Positions 18,994 through 27,684 of a DNA stretch of 64,000 bases are shown here, in pieces. The translations under genes were made by a program, and so were the position numbers. The stretch is from AP-15 sp963703665 (GTDB taxonomy: Bacteria > Pseudomonadota > Alphaproteobacteria > ATCC43930 > CGMCC-115725): contig CAVPFB010000011.1 of NCBI GenBank assembly GCA_963703665.1, positions 27,368 through 91,367 on the forward strand, given 5' to 3'. Positions within the stretch are counted from its first letter, which is position 1. Each line of letters starts with the position of its first letter. The notes beneath the pieces were generated by a model. The model did not search any database. It had not been told where the DNA came from and saw only the letters and a program-made list of their open reading frames with translations.

Positions 18994-19786
18994 TCACCTT
19001 ATTTCGGATGCCGGGGCATCATTGCACATCGTCCCGCTCGTCGTTTCGGGCTCGAAGGCATTGGCGTCGTCGCGGGTCGCGTCGAGAAAATCGCCGTGCT
19101 GCTCGACGTGCGCTGCGAGCCCCAGCGTGTGCTCGCGCGCCAGCCGCTCGGCGAGCTCGGGGTCGCGGCGTTCGAGCGCCTCGATGATCCGCATATGGTC
19201 GGTGATCGAGCGGGCCGCACGATTGTCTTGGTGGATCGTGATCTTGCGGATCGCGCGCATGTGGATGAACAGGTTCTCGGTCATTTCGGCGAGCAGCGCG
19301 CAGCCGCTCATCTTGATGATCGCCTGGTGAAAGGCGATGTTCGCATCCGAATACTCGTCGAGCCGCTCGCCGTCGTTACCCGTGCGGAATTCGGCCATCA
19401 GCCGGCGCAGATCGGCAATTTCCGCGTCGGCGGCGCGCTCGGCCGCGAGCCGCGCCGCCATGCTTTCGAGCGCCGCCATGACCGTGATCATCTCGACGAT
19501 CTCGCGCTTCGTCTTGCGCACGACAAAGATGCCGCGGCGCGGGCGGGTGCGGACAAAGCCCTCCTGCTCGAGCAGGGTCATCGCCTCGCGGATCGGGGTG
19601 CGGCTGACGCCCGAGCCCCTCCGAGAGCCGCCGCTCGTCGAGCCGGATCTCTTGCGCGTGGTCGTAGATGTCCATCGCGGTGATCGCCCGCTTCAGCGCG
19701 GCATAGGCTTCCTTGCGGAAGCTGCTGCCGGTGTCCAGCCGCGGCACGTCGAGCGTGGGGCTGGGACGTGGGCCGGCTTCGGACAT
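18994..19786 (-). pseudogene. GntR-family (FCD subfamily) transcriptional regulator, frameshifted once
   Basis: N-terminal winged-helix DNA-binding domain (RLDERRLSEGLG, then VSRTPIREAMTLLEQEGFV) and C-terminal all-helical FCD effector domain with the usual metal or ligand residues (DANIAFHQAI, DHMRIIEALERRD). The frame changes by one extra base at about 19612 in the middle of the recognition helix region (ctcgggcgtcagc), in a short G run. Apart from that the domain order and length are normal. It sits directly upstream of frc in the same direction, with only a few bases between them, and probably controls oxalate genes. A palindromic candidate operator lies 14 bases before its start. Confidence 0.8.
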
Positions 19787-19799
19787 AAACCGAGATATA

Positions 19800-19809
19800 T
19801 GGTATACCA
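19800..19809. promoter_or_regulatory. Candidate GntR operator, perfect palindrome
   Basis: The 10-base perfect palindrome tggtatacca lies within a short AT-rich stretch (gatatatggtataccagat), 14 bases upstream of the regulator's start codon. Sites of the form TGGTATACCA are typical of FCD-type GntR regulators. Autoregulation and control of frc are inferred. Confidence 0.55.
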
Positions 19810-19841
19810 GATGACGCGGCAACCCGCTTTTCGCGCCCCCA

Positions 19842-19922
19842 GCAGAATGTAGGGCGGGTGCAACCCGCCGCGCCGCCTCGGAACCGACGGCGGGTTGCGC
19901 TACCCAATCCACCCCGCCCTAC
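19842..19922. repeat. Dispersed inverted repeat, copy 1
   Basis: Begins gcagaatgtagggcgggt and ends ccaccccgccctacg, with internal inverted arms gcaacccgcc and ggcgggttgc. A closely similar copy in the same orientation is at 20361-20443, so the two copies bracket the NIPSNAP-like gene. Confidence 0.7.
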
Positions 19923-20038
19923 GACTGATGGCTGGATCAGTTCGGTTTGCGCCGAAGCGATTGAAGCAGAAGTGCCGGGATTGCCGCCCCAAATTTGAAA
20001 ACGGACCGCTTAATCCGCACGGACCCAGGAGATGCCTG

Positions 20039-20356
20039 ATGATGACGCTATGTATTCGATACAGGTTTAACCCCGATAAGCTCGCCGACATTGAAACTTA
20101 TTTCGAGCTTGAGCAACGGGTTATCGAACGAAGCGGAGGCAAGGTCGTGGGATATTTTCTACCGACCGATTTTGCGGGCGCGACGGACGAGGCGATCGGC
20201 TTGATCAATGTGCCGTCGCTCGCGGCTTACGAGGAATACCGCAAGACGTTGGCCGACGACCCCGACCACAAGAACAACATCTCCACGCTGGTACACAGCG
20301 GCGCTCAGGTCGCGATGAACCGTTTCTTCATCCGGCGCGTCGAGCCGAGGAGCTGA
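20039..20356 (+). CDS. NIPSNAP-like small protein
   Basis: A 105-residue protein with the dimeric alpha-beta barrel pattern of the NIPSNAP family: an opening strand (MTLCIRYRFNPDKLADIETY), a KVVGYFLPTDF strand, then INVPSLAAYEEYRKTLADDP and a last strand (NRFFIRRVEPRS). The function of such bacterial proteins is unknown. The ATG at 20039 (a second follows at once) has an AGGAG ribosome binding site; an earlier ATG at 20032 is out of frame. It is the only plus-strand gene in the oxalate region and runs away from the GntR gene, so the two may share the regulatory region with the palindrome. Confidence 0.65.
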   Translation: MMTLCIRYRFNPDKLADIETYFELEQRVIERSGGKVVGYFLPTDFAGATDEAIGLINVPSLAAYEEYRKTLADDPDHKNNISTLVHSGAQVAMNRFFIRRVEPRS

Positions 20357-20360
20357 AACG

Positions 20361-20443
20361 GCAGAATGCAGGGCGGGTACGACCCGCCGCGCCGCTTCGG
20401 AACCGTCGGGCGGGTTGCGCTACCCGCTCCACCCGCCCGACGA
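20361..20443. repeat. Dispersed inverted repeat, copy 2
   Basis: Begins gcagaatgcagggcgggt and continues with arms acgacccgcc and ggcgggttgc, closely matching 19842-19922 in sequence and orientation. A shorter relative (gcagggcgggcgctacccgcc) occurs near 21520. Confidence 0.7.
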
Positions 20444-20484
20444 CGCTATTCGGCGGTGCGCTGCCGCTCACCTGCCCTACGGCG

Positions 20485-21426
20485 CTAGCCGCCGGCGAGG
20501 TTCGGCGTCATCTCCAACGGCAACCCTGGATGACCGGTCAGTCTCTCGCCGTCCGCCTGCATCTCGCGGGCCCGCTTTTTCACCGTCGGCAGAAGGGAGG
20601 CGATCTTGTCCAGGTCCAGATCGGCCGCGACCCCAGGGTAGCCGGCCCGCTCGATCATCGCTCCCAATTTCCTGTTCTCGAACTGCGCGAAGACCCAGCC
20701 GAGCGGATCGTCGACCAATGTCTTGTCCCAAAAGATGCGATGGTTTTTGTTGCGGGGGCCATAATGGTAATGCGGGAACTGCCAAAAACAGTCGAAGGCC
20801 AGGATCTCGGTTTCTTCGACGTACGCCCTTCCCGTCGACCCGCCGACATCGGTCAAGACGTGGACAGCGAGGCCGCCGTCTCCGCCCGCCTGGCGCCGCA
20901 TCTCGAGCCCGAATCGAATATTCCCGGCCTCGAAGATGTCGGTGCCCCGATTATGTTTGACCGTATTGCGCTTGGCGGCGAACAGCGCCCTGGCGCAGGC
21001 TTCCACCGCGGGCAGGACATCCCGCACCTCGGCAAGATCGGTCGCCGCGGCGACTTGCGGGTAGCCGGCCCGCTCCAGCATCTTCGGGAGCTTCTTCTCC
21101 AGCGTCCGGATCGTCCACCCGATCGGGTTGCCGTCGGCGATCGGGTCCATCCGGTAGAGCTGGCACGAGTCGCTCAAGGTTTGAGGCAGGTCATCCGACA
21201 TCGTCGGGCCGGCGGTCTGCAGATCATGATTTTCCGGCCCGTAGACATAGCTTTTTTCGAAGTCGAAGCAGTTGAACCGCAGCAAGGCTGTCTCCTTGCC
21301 GGCGACCTCCGCCGTCACGGCGATCGAGATGCCCTGGTCGGCATGATCATGAATGTTGCCGTCCCACAATTCGTGTCTGACGGTGAACGTCAGGGGACCC
21401 GCCGTGAATCTCTGCGATGCTTCCAT
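20485..21426 (-). CDS. Unrecognised protein with an internal duplication
   Basis: A 313-residue protein that I cannot assign to a characterised family. It consists of two similar halves, about residues 31-148 and 185-288. Each half has a strand with a central phenylalanine-cysteine-phenylalanine pattern (RFNCFDF and AFDCFWQ), then YGPENH or YGPRNK, then a conserved block NPIGWTIRTLE or DPLGWVFAQFE that ends in MLERAGYPQVAA or MIERAGYPGVAA. Acidic and aromatic residues are common and there is no signal peptide, so it is probably cytoplasmic. It lies in the frc-oxc region, but a link to oxalate is only positional. Confidence 0.75.
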   Translation of the reverse strand: MEASQRFTAGPLTFTVRHELWDGNIHDHADQGISIAVTAEVAGKETALLRFNCFDFEKSYVYGPENHDLQTAGPTMSDDLPQTLSDSCQLYRMDPIADGNPIGWTIRTLEKKLPKMLERAGYPQVAAATDLAEVRDVLPAVEACARALFAAKRNTVKHNRGTDIFEAGNIRFGLEMRRQAGGDGGLAVHVLTDVGGSTGRAYVEETEILAFDCFWQFPHYHYGPRNKNHRIFWDKTLVDDPLGWVFAQFENRKLGAMIERAGYPGVAADLDLDKIASLLPTVKKRAREMQADGERLTGHPGLPLEMTPNLAGG

Positions 21427-21595
21427 GATGTGTGGGCACTCCTCTTGAGACGCTGCCGAGAGTGTACAAAACCGCCGCGATCATCGCACGGATTTCTCGC
21501 CCTGCAACCCGCGTCGAGCGCAGGGCGGGCGCTACCCGCCATCTCTGCCGCTCAACCGCTTGGCGGCTGCGCTCTCTGCGCCCGCGCGATGCTGC

Positions 21596-22054
21596 TCAAA
21601 GCGGGTTGGGGCCGACGACTTCCCAGCGGTGGCGCTGGAAAAGCCCGTCGTGTTCGTCGGCGTTGGCCGGGCGGCGCTCCGCGAGGTCCTCGAGCAAGCC
21701 GCCGGCGGCGGCCGGGGTGTAGAGAAACAGGACGCGGCCGGTTTCGCTCCCGGTGTTCTTCCAGGCATGCGGGATGCCGCGCGGCATGAAGGCGCAGGCG
21801 CCGGGCCCGCCGACGGCAACCTCGTCGCCGATCTTGAAGGTGAACTCGCCGGCGAGCACCCAGGCGACCTCGTCGCTGTCGCGGTGCAGATGGAACAGGC
21901 TCGCGGTGCCGGCGGGCAGAGTTTCCTCGAACATCATGATGCTCTGATCGGTCTCGCGGCCGAGGAGCTTCAAGGCAAAGGAGCGGCCGGGCGTCGGCGA
22001 GTCGAAATTCCTCCCGCCGCCCGCGGGCACGACAAAGCCTTTTGCTGCGGTCAT
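21596..22054 (-). CDS. Single-domain cupin protein
   Basis: A 152-residue cupin with both conserved motifs: motif 1 HLHRDSDEVAWVLAG, giving the His-x-His and Glu metal ligands, and motif 2 GPGACAFMPRGIPHAW with the third histidine. It has one cupin domain, unlike the bicupin oxalate decarboxylases, so a direct oxalate reaction is not supported. The ATG at 22054 begins MTAAKGFVV; upstream in-frame codons look non-coding. The substrate is unknown. Confidence 0.8.
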   Translation of the reverse strand: MTAAKGFVVPAGGGRNFDSPTPGRSFALKLLGRETDQSIMMFEETLPAGTASLFHLHRDSDEVAWVLAGEFTFKIGDEVAVGGPGACAFMPRGIPHAWKNTGSETGRVLFLYTPAAAGGLLEDLAERRPANADEHDGLFQRHRWEVVGPNPL

Positions 22055-22225
22055 GTTGCTGTCCTCCCTCCGACCGGTATCAGGATAAAGGGTCGGCGGC
22101 TCGATCTGGCCGCGCGGATTGGACGCGCGCTCCACCAACCTACACTACTACAAGGACGAGCCCGAGGTGGAGCGCTTCGTTCGCGCAGCGAGGCAGCCGA
22201 CAAACAAAATTATCGCCGACACGCC

Positions 22226-22537
22226 CTACGCTCGCTGCTCCTCGCCGAGCTTCTTCGACCAGGCGGTCAGCCGCTTAGCGAGCTCCCACGCGGCCTCGTA
22301 ATAGGTCGACAGCGAGAGCGCCATTTGCGCCATCTCGACGCCTTCTCCGGCCCGCTCCGCCTCGGCCAGCGCGGCTCTCGCAGCCTCCTCTGAGCGCAGC
22401 CGCGCCGACCCCATAAAAACGATCGTGTCCTGAACGTTGTGGCGTTGGAAGCGATGGAGTGGCTCCAAATACTCCGCCAGGATCCGCAGAGCGCGCGCAT
22501 CCCTGCTCCGCAGGAAGCGGGTGTCCTCATTAAACAT
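22226..22537 (-). pseudogene. Truncated N-terminus of a TIGR00730/LOG-like Rossmann protein
   Basis: The 103 residues match the N-terminal part of the LOG-like nucleotide-binding family (FLRSRDARALRILAEYLEPL, DTIVFMGSARL, YYEAAWELAKRLTAW) but stop before the GGGPGIMEAANRGA-type phosphoribohydrolase motif that follows in full-length members. The remainder is not found downstream. It is most likely a decayed gene. Confidence 0.45.
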
Positions 22538-22746
22538 TCTTGGAATTCCGCTTCATCACAATGCTCCTTAAGAACAGGGATCAAACCTTCAATCAGTGAC
22601 AGGCTGTGAAAGCCAACTGTGATCACGTGCTTAGCAAGATTCTGTCCATCGGACGCTCCTTTAACTAACCTCCGCACGCACTCGTCGACACAGCGTAAGA
22701 AGGCATTCTTGTTCAGGTCGCGCCAACGATATGGCAAGGGGCGCAA

Positions 22747-23464
22747 GAGCAGGTGAGTGCATTGCTCAATACATATGCTCTTTCGATCCGCCGCTGCATA
22801 GGCGCCATCCTCAGTTGTCCATTGGCCGCCGTCTGGATTTCCCGTGGGAACGCGCGGTTCGTCTGGATTGAAGTTAGCCCTTTACAAGAGGTGCCGCCGC
22901 CGCAAGCTGAGCCACTTGCCGGTCGTCGAAGTCATCCGGAGACGCGTAAACACCATAGATCTGAGCAAGGGCGATCTGGTTGTCGTTGAGCGCCTCAGTG
23001 ATACGGCAGCATTGGTCGAATAGCCAATCGGGGCGCCGGTCTGCACCGTACGCGATCCGTTGCGTTGCGGCAGCTTCCGCCCGGTTGGCGCATCGGTATC
23101 CCGTAGGTGTGCGCTTCCAGGGTGCAATGCGGTCCGAGCATAGCGCCGTCCTGATCGACAGCGAGGCCTCGACTGCGGGCGCTCCGCGAATGCAACCGTC
23201 GCAAGCTGACGATCATCCGACCAGCACCTCATCGTCGCAGTGCCCAACCGGCGGACCCACCGAAGCGTGCCAACGGGCAAAGCAACCCACCGGCTAGGAG
23301 AACGTATACAGTACGAAGTTGGCGGATTATGATGGTGACGCACCATTCCTGGCTGCACCACGACGCTGCGCGGCGTTTTCCCGCAGCTTGCCGCAGCCGG
23401 TCCGGACCGCTCCTTGCGGAGCGGCCCCGAACCCCCTCCTCGCGGGGGGAAGGAATGGAAGGGG
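22747..23464. other. Region without a clear intact gene (gene remnants)
   Basis: No complete gene is supported here. On the minus strand, 22874-23219 holds an open stretch with protein-like composition and no start codon (ending NDNQIALAQIYGVYASPDDF, then a stop at 22874), probably the C-terminal end of a lost gene; I do not recognise it. A second stretch at about 22540-22746, also minus, reads as a short helical protein (FLRCVDECVRRLVKG). The 22540-22860 part is poorer in G and C than its surroundings. An intergenic repeat (ccccctcctcgcggggggaa) lies at about 23430 just after oxc. Confidence 0.4.
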
Positions 23465-25124
23465 TCAGCTGTGCCAGCGGAAGGCTTGCGGCTTTCTCCC
23501 CGAGCCTTGGCTGAGCACGATGTTGACCAGGGCGGGGCCACGATGGTTCATCGCCTCGTCGAGCGCGCCCTTGATGTCTTTCGGGTCCTCGACAAAAAAG
23601 CCCTTGCCGCCGAAGGCTTCCATGACCTTGTCGTAGCGGGCGCCGTAGATCAGCGTGTTCGGCCGCATGTTGAACATCGGGTTTTCCGGGATTTCCTCCA
23701 TGCCCGGGCCGATGCCGCCATTGTTCAAGACGACGATCTTGACCGGAAGGTTGTAGCGCGCCAGCGTCTCCATCTCCATGCCGCTGAAACCGATCGCCGA
23801 GTCGCCCGACAGATGGATGACCGGGCGGTCGGGGTGCACGACGGCGGCCGCGATCGCCTGCGCCGAGCCCCAGGCCCATCGTGCCGTAGGTGCCGGCGTT
23901 GAGGCAGGCTTTGGCGCTGAATACCGGCAGCATCGTCAGCCCGATATCCATCGTGCCGGCGCCCTCGGCCGACAGGATCGAGTTTTTCGGCATCCAGGCG
24001 GCGATGTCCTTGAAAGCGCGGTAGTAGGTCGCCGGGGCGCTGTCGTCGTCGATCTGCGGCTTGATCTGCGCGGCGTTCTCGGCCGCCTTCTTGGCGATCA
24101 TCTGCCGCCACGGCGATTCCTTCGGATGGAACCACTGGCGCCCGCCGAGTGCGGTGTTCAGCTGCTGCATGATCGCCTTGCCGTCGCCGACCAGCGCCAC
24201 CTCGGTCGCCTTGTTATGGCCGATCTCCTCCGGCGCGATGTCGAGCTGGATGACCTTCATGTCCTTGGCGTAGCGCGGCGGCTGGCCGAAATGGAAGATC
24301 CAGTTGAAGCGGGCGCCCATCAGAAACACGACATCGGCGTTCTGTAGCGCGAGCGTGCGCGCGGCCGCGACCGACAGCGGGTGGTCGTCGGGCATGATCC
24401 CCTTGCCCATCGGCGAGCGCAGAAACGGCAATTGCGTCTTCTCGATAAAGGAGCGCACCTCACTCTCGGCATCGGCCCAGGCCATCCCCTTGCCGACGAG
24501 AACGAGCGGCCGCTCGGCGCGCTCGAGCAGACCCAGAGCCTGCTCGATATTCTCCTGGGGTGCGATCGTCCGCGGCGGAGCGGGGGCCTTCTGCACCTCT
24601 ACGACGTTTTTTTCGTCGCACTTGCCGGTGATGATGTTGTCCGGCATGTCGAGATAAGTGGCACCCGGACGTCCATAGATTGCGTGACGTGTCGCCATCT
24701 CGACGTAATAGGGAATGCGCTCGACGGTGTCGATCGCGTGCGCGAATTTACAGAAGGGCGAGGCGATCACCACCTGGCGCTCTTCCTGAAAGGCGCCCAT
24801 GCCGCCGCGATAGGTCTCCGAGGCGCCGCCGATCAGGATCATCGGCCAGCAATTCTGCTGCGCGTCGGCAAGGCCGGCGAGCCCGTGTACGACGCCCGGG
24901 CCGGTCACGACGATGCAGGCGCCGGGCCGCCCGGTCAGATAGCCGTAGGCGCGCGCCGCATAGGAGGCGGCCTGCTCGTTGCGCATGCCGACATAGGCCA
25001 CACCTTCCTTCTGCGCCGCCGCGGCGATCGGGCCGACCGGAAATCCGACAACCCCGAACAAATGGTTGATACCCTGCTGCTTCAGGCTCCTGGCGATCAG
25101 GGTGGCGCCGTCGATCTCAGCCAT
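23465..25124 (-). pseudogene. oxc: Oxalyl-CoA decarboxylase (one frameshift)
   Basis: Thiamine-diphosphate enzyme that splits oxalyl-CoA to formyl-CoA and CO2. The N-terminal domain has the catalytic glutamate E50 in GMRNEQAASYAARAYGY and the family segment VGFPVGPIAAAAQKEG. The C-terminal domain has the ThDP/Mg motif starting GDSAIGFSGMEMETLARYN and ending VVLNNGG. The frame changes at about 23870, where GTYGTMGLGLG continues one base later as QAIAAAVVHPDRPVIHLSGD; one inserted base accounts for it and no domain is missing. The stop is at 23465 after FRWHS. With Frc it cycles CoA between oxalate and formate. Confidence 0.88.
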
Positions 25125-25468
25125 GTTTCTCTCCCGTTTGGTGAGGCGGACGCCGACCGATGCGCGTGACGCCGCCGGGCCCGGTTGTCGAAGAAGTCTA
25201 CACGGCGGAGATTACGCATTTATCGCGGCTCGGGGAAAGGCTTATCCCGCTGGGAATGGCGCCCCGGCCGATTTGCCGGGCGCCCGGCGGCATGACTTCA
25301 TCCGCCTACAATCTTACAAAATCCCTTGCCCGGGCTCGACCCGGGCATCCACGACCCGTGCCGGAGGCCGTGGGTGGCACCCCAACGCGGCATTGTGGAC
25401 CCCCATCGTGCCCCACCCTTTTGCACCCCCTCGCAACCGGGAAAAACCGCGCAATTTATCCCCGGCGG
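25125..25468. other. Intergenic region upstream of oxc with a hairpin repeat
   Basis: No gene seen. It holds a perfect hairpin at 25328-25346 (gcccggg, five bases, cccgggc) belonging to a dispersed palindromic repeat that continues with catccacgacccgtgccgg. The oxc promoter should be in the 25125-25330 part, but no clear -35/-10 boxes or GntR palindrome were found. Confidence 0.45.
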
Positions 25469-26272
25469 TCAGCCCGAAGGCAAGGGTGTCCAAGTCGCCA
25501 GATCGAAACGGCTGCCCGCCGGCAGTGCAGAGTAGGGCCGTCCATCGTGAAGCGCGCCGTCCGTGATAAAGACGAAGCCAGGGCCGATCACGCTTAGCGT
25601 GTTGCGGATGACGACCGCCGCCGTCCCGGCGTCAATTCCGATCCCGAGAAGTCCGGCATGCGCCGCGACAACCCGGGCCATATCGTTTTCCCGGTGCCGC
25701 TGGCGGATATGCTGATCAACTGCGACATTCCACAGATAGCCGAAACCCCGTTCATGGCCGGGCGACATCAACACCTGAGTGCCGACCGGATCGCCCCGCA
25801 CGAGATAGGAACCTTGTATGGTGGCGCCCGCCGAGTTCCCGGAGATCAGCCCGCCTCGATCCAGAACGCCGCGTAGCGCGCGCTCCGTCCGGGTTCCGGC
25901 ATACGCGTCAACCAATCGCCATTGTCGACCGCCGCCGAAGAACACCGCGGTTGCGGTGACCAGCGGAGCAACAAATTCCTCGCTGTCAGCGGTGTCCCGG
26001 TTGATCGTATCGAGGCGCGTGACGCTCCCCCCGGTCTGCGCAACGAAAGCAAGCGGATGGCGCTCAACGCTATCGTCGGCAGTCGGGATGTAGACCCATC
26101 GAGTGCCGCCAAGCCGCAACATGGCTTGCCTAATCACCGGCCCGAAGGCGCCACCGCCGATCAATATTAGGGAGCCATTTGCCGGCCCCCATGATCGCAT
26201 TTGCGCTAACGCCTTACCGCTTCCCAACACGGTGATCGCAAAGACGGCTTGGAGTAGATGCCTGCGGTTCAT
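25469..26272 (-). CDS. Cyanophycinase-like serine hydrolase (peptidase family S51)
   Basis: A 267-residue protein with a signal peptide (RRHLLQAVFAITVLGSGKALAQ) and the fold markers of cyanophycinase: LILIGGGAFG near the N-terminus, FFGGGRQW at about 111-118 with the acceptor glutamine, and the nucleophile S147 in ISGNSAGATIQG. Cyanophycinases release beta-aspartyl-arginine dipeptides from cyanophycin. The export signal suggests an extracellular or periplasmic enzyme acting on external polymer or another peptide. No cyanophycin synthetase is in the window. The ATG at 26272 places the signal peptide at the N-terminus. Confidence 0.8.
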   Translation of the reverse strand: MNRRHLLQAVFAITVLGSGKALAQMRSWGPANGSLILIGGGAFGPVIRQAMLRLGGTRWVYIPTADDSVERHPLAFVAQTGGSVTRLDTINRDTADSEEFVAPLVTATAVFFGGGRQWRLVDAYAGTRTERALRGVLDRGGLISGNSAGATIQGSYLVRGDPVGTQVLMSPGHERGFGYLWNVAVDQHIRQRHRENDMARVVAAHAGLLGIGIDAGTAAVVIRNTLSVIGPGFVFITDGALHDGRPYSALPAGSRFDLATWTPLPSG

Positions 26273-26513
26273 CTGTCTTTCATACCTCAACCGGCCAGCG
26301 GCGGACGACCTCATAGCGCCGCTTGCCGCCACTCCAAACGGCGAGCGGCATAAGGGTAACTCGCATTATGCGCCCCTCTGTGCACCCCGCACGGGTTCCA
26401 GAGGGCGGCAGAAACGGTAGATTGGCGGATTGCCTTGGGGTTTTTTCAATCCCGCGAGGCCGCGTCAAGCCCGCCCACGGGATACAACGTGTCAGAGGCT
26501 CCGCCCGAGAACC

Positions 26514-27641
26514 TCAGGACTTTGTGGCGATCGCGTCGGAGCCCTCGATGCGCGAGGCGAGTGCCGCGGCGAGGAACCGGTCGATGTCGCCGTCGAGCAC
26601 CGCCCCGGTATTGGCGGTCTCGACCCCGGTGCGCAGATCCTTGACCATCTGGTAGGGCTGCAGCACGTAGGAGCGGATCTGGTGGCCCCAGCCGATCTCG
26701 GTCTTGGTCGCGTTCTTGGCGTCGGTCACCGCCTCGCGGCGCTGCAATTCAGCTTCGTAGAGCCGGGCGCGCAGCATCGAGAAGGCGTGGGCCCGGTTCT
26801 GGTGCTGTGAGCGCTCGCTCTGGCACTGCACGACGATGCCGCTCGGGCCATGGGTGATGCGCACCGCGCTGTCGGTCTTGTTGACGTGCTGGCCGCCCGC
26901 ACCCGAGGAGCGATAGGTGTCGATGCGCAGATCCTTGTCGTTGATCTCGACCTCGATCTTGTCGTCGACCACCGGATAGACCCAGACCGAGGCGAAGCTG
27001 GTGTGGCGGCGATCGTTCGAGTCGAACGGCGAAATACGCACCAGGCGGTGAACGCCGCTCTCGGTCTTCAGCCAGCCATAGGCGTCGGGGCCGGAGATCC
27101 GCACGGTGGCCGATTTGAGCCCGGCCTCCTCGCCGCCGCTCTCTTCGAGCCACTCGCTCTTATAGCCATGGGCTTCGGCCCAGCGCACATACATGCGCAG
27201 CAGCATCTCGGCCCAATCCTGCGCCTCGGTGCCGCCGGCCCCGGCATGGACCTCGAGATAGCAGTCGTTGCCGTCGGCCTCGCCCGACAACAGGCTTTCG
27301 AGCTCGCGACGGGCCGCTTCGGCGCGCAGCCTCTCGAGGCTCGCCTCGGCTTCGGCGACGATCCCGGCCTCGCCCTCGGCCTCGCCCAATTCGATCAGCT
27401 CGAGGGCCTCCTCGACCGCGCGCTTCGATCCGGCGATAGCTGCCGATCGCCTGGTCGAGCCGGGTGCGCTCGCGCAACAGCTTCTGTGCTGAAGCGGGAT
27501 CGTCCCACAGGCGCGGATTTTCAATGTCGGCGTTCAGCTCGGCCAGGCGCCGGGTTGCGCGTGTCCCAGTCAAAGATGCCTCCTCAGCAGCGCCAGCGAC
27601 TTTCTGATGTCGCCGGCCGCAGCCTCGATTTCAGCGCGCAT
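26514..27641 (-). CDS. prfB: Peptide chain release factor 2 (programmed frameshift plus two likely sequence errors)
   Basis: Releases polypeptides at UGA and UAA. The ribosomal GGQ motif is in SSGAGGQHVNKTDS and the stop-recognition SPF motif in ISPFDSNDRR. The gene starts at the ATG at 27641 (MRAEIEAAAGDIRKS) and meets an in-frame TGA at 27570-27572, where the classical RF2 +1 shift occurs. After the shift two more +1 changes, at about 27560 and 27425, are needed to follow the conserved sequence (TRRLAELNADIENPRLWDD, then AVEEALELIELGEAEGE); these are not part of known RF2 regulation and are probably insertion errors. PBP1A lies just upstream, the usual alphaproteobacterial order. Confidence 0.9.
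27569..27584 (-). promoter_or_regulatory. prfB: RF2 autoregulatory +1 frameshift site
   Basis: On the coding strand the site reads AGGAGG, CAT, CTTTGAC: a Shine-Dalgarno-like stimulator three bases before the slippery CTT codon, then the in-frame TGA followed by C. This matches the known prfB recoding signal, in which low RF2 favours slipping to the +1 frame. Confidence 0.92.
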
Positions 27642-27684
27642 GCTTCGCTCCTCCGTCGGTTTCGGGCTGTTTCAAACGCTGGTT

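Noticed and set aside
17654..19330. A 558-codon plus-strand frame opposite frc and the GntR gene
   Set aside because: It mirrors the codon structure of frc, has no domain and no ribosome binding site.
21596..22054. The cupin as an oxalate decarboxylase or oxalate oxidase
   Set aside because: It is a single short cupin without the bicupin layout or the signal peptide expected of oxalate decarboxylases, and the pathway already has Frc and Oxc.
22267..22746. A 159-codon minus-strand frame as one complete gene
   Set aside because: Its first 70 codons look protein-like, but the rest overlaps the better-supported LOG-like fragment in another frame. No single product is convincing.
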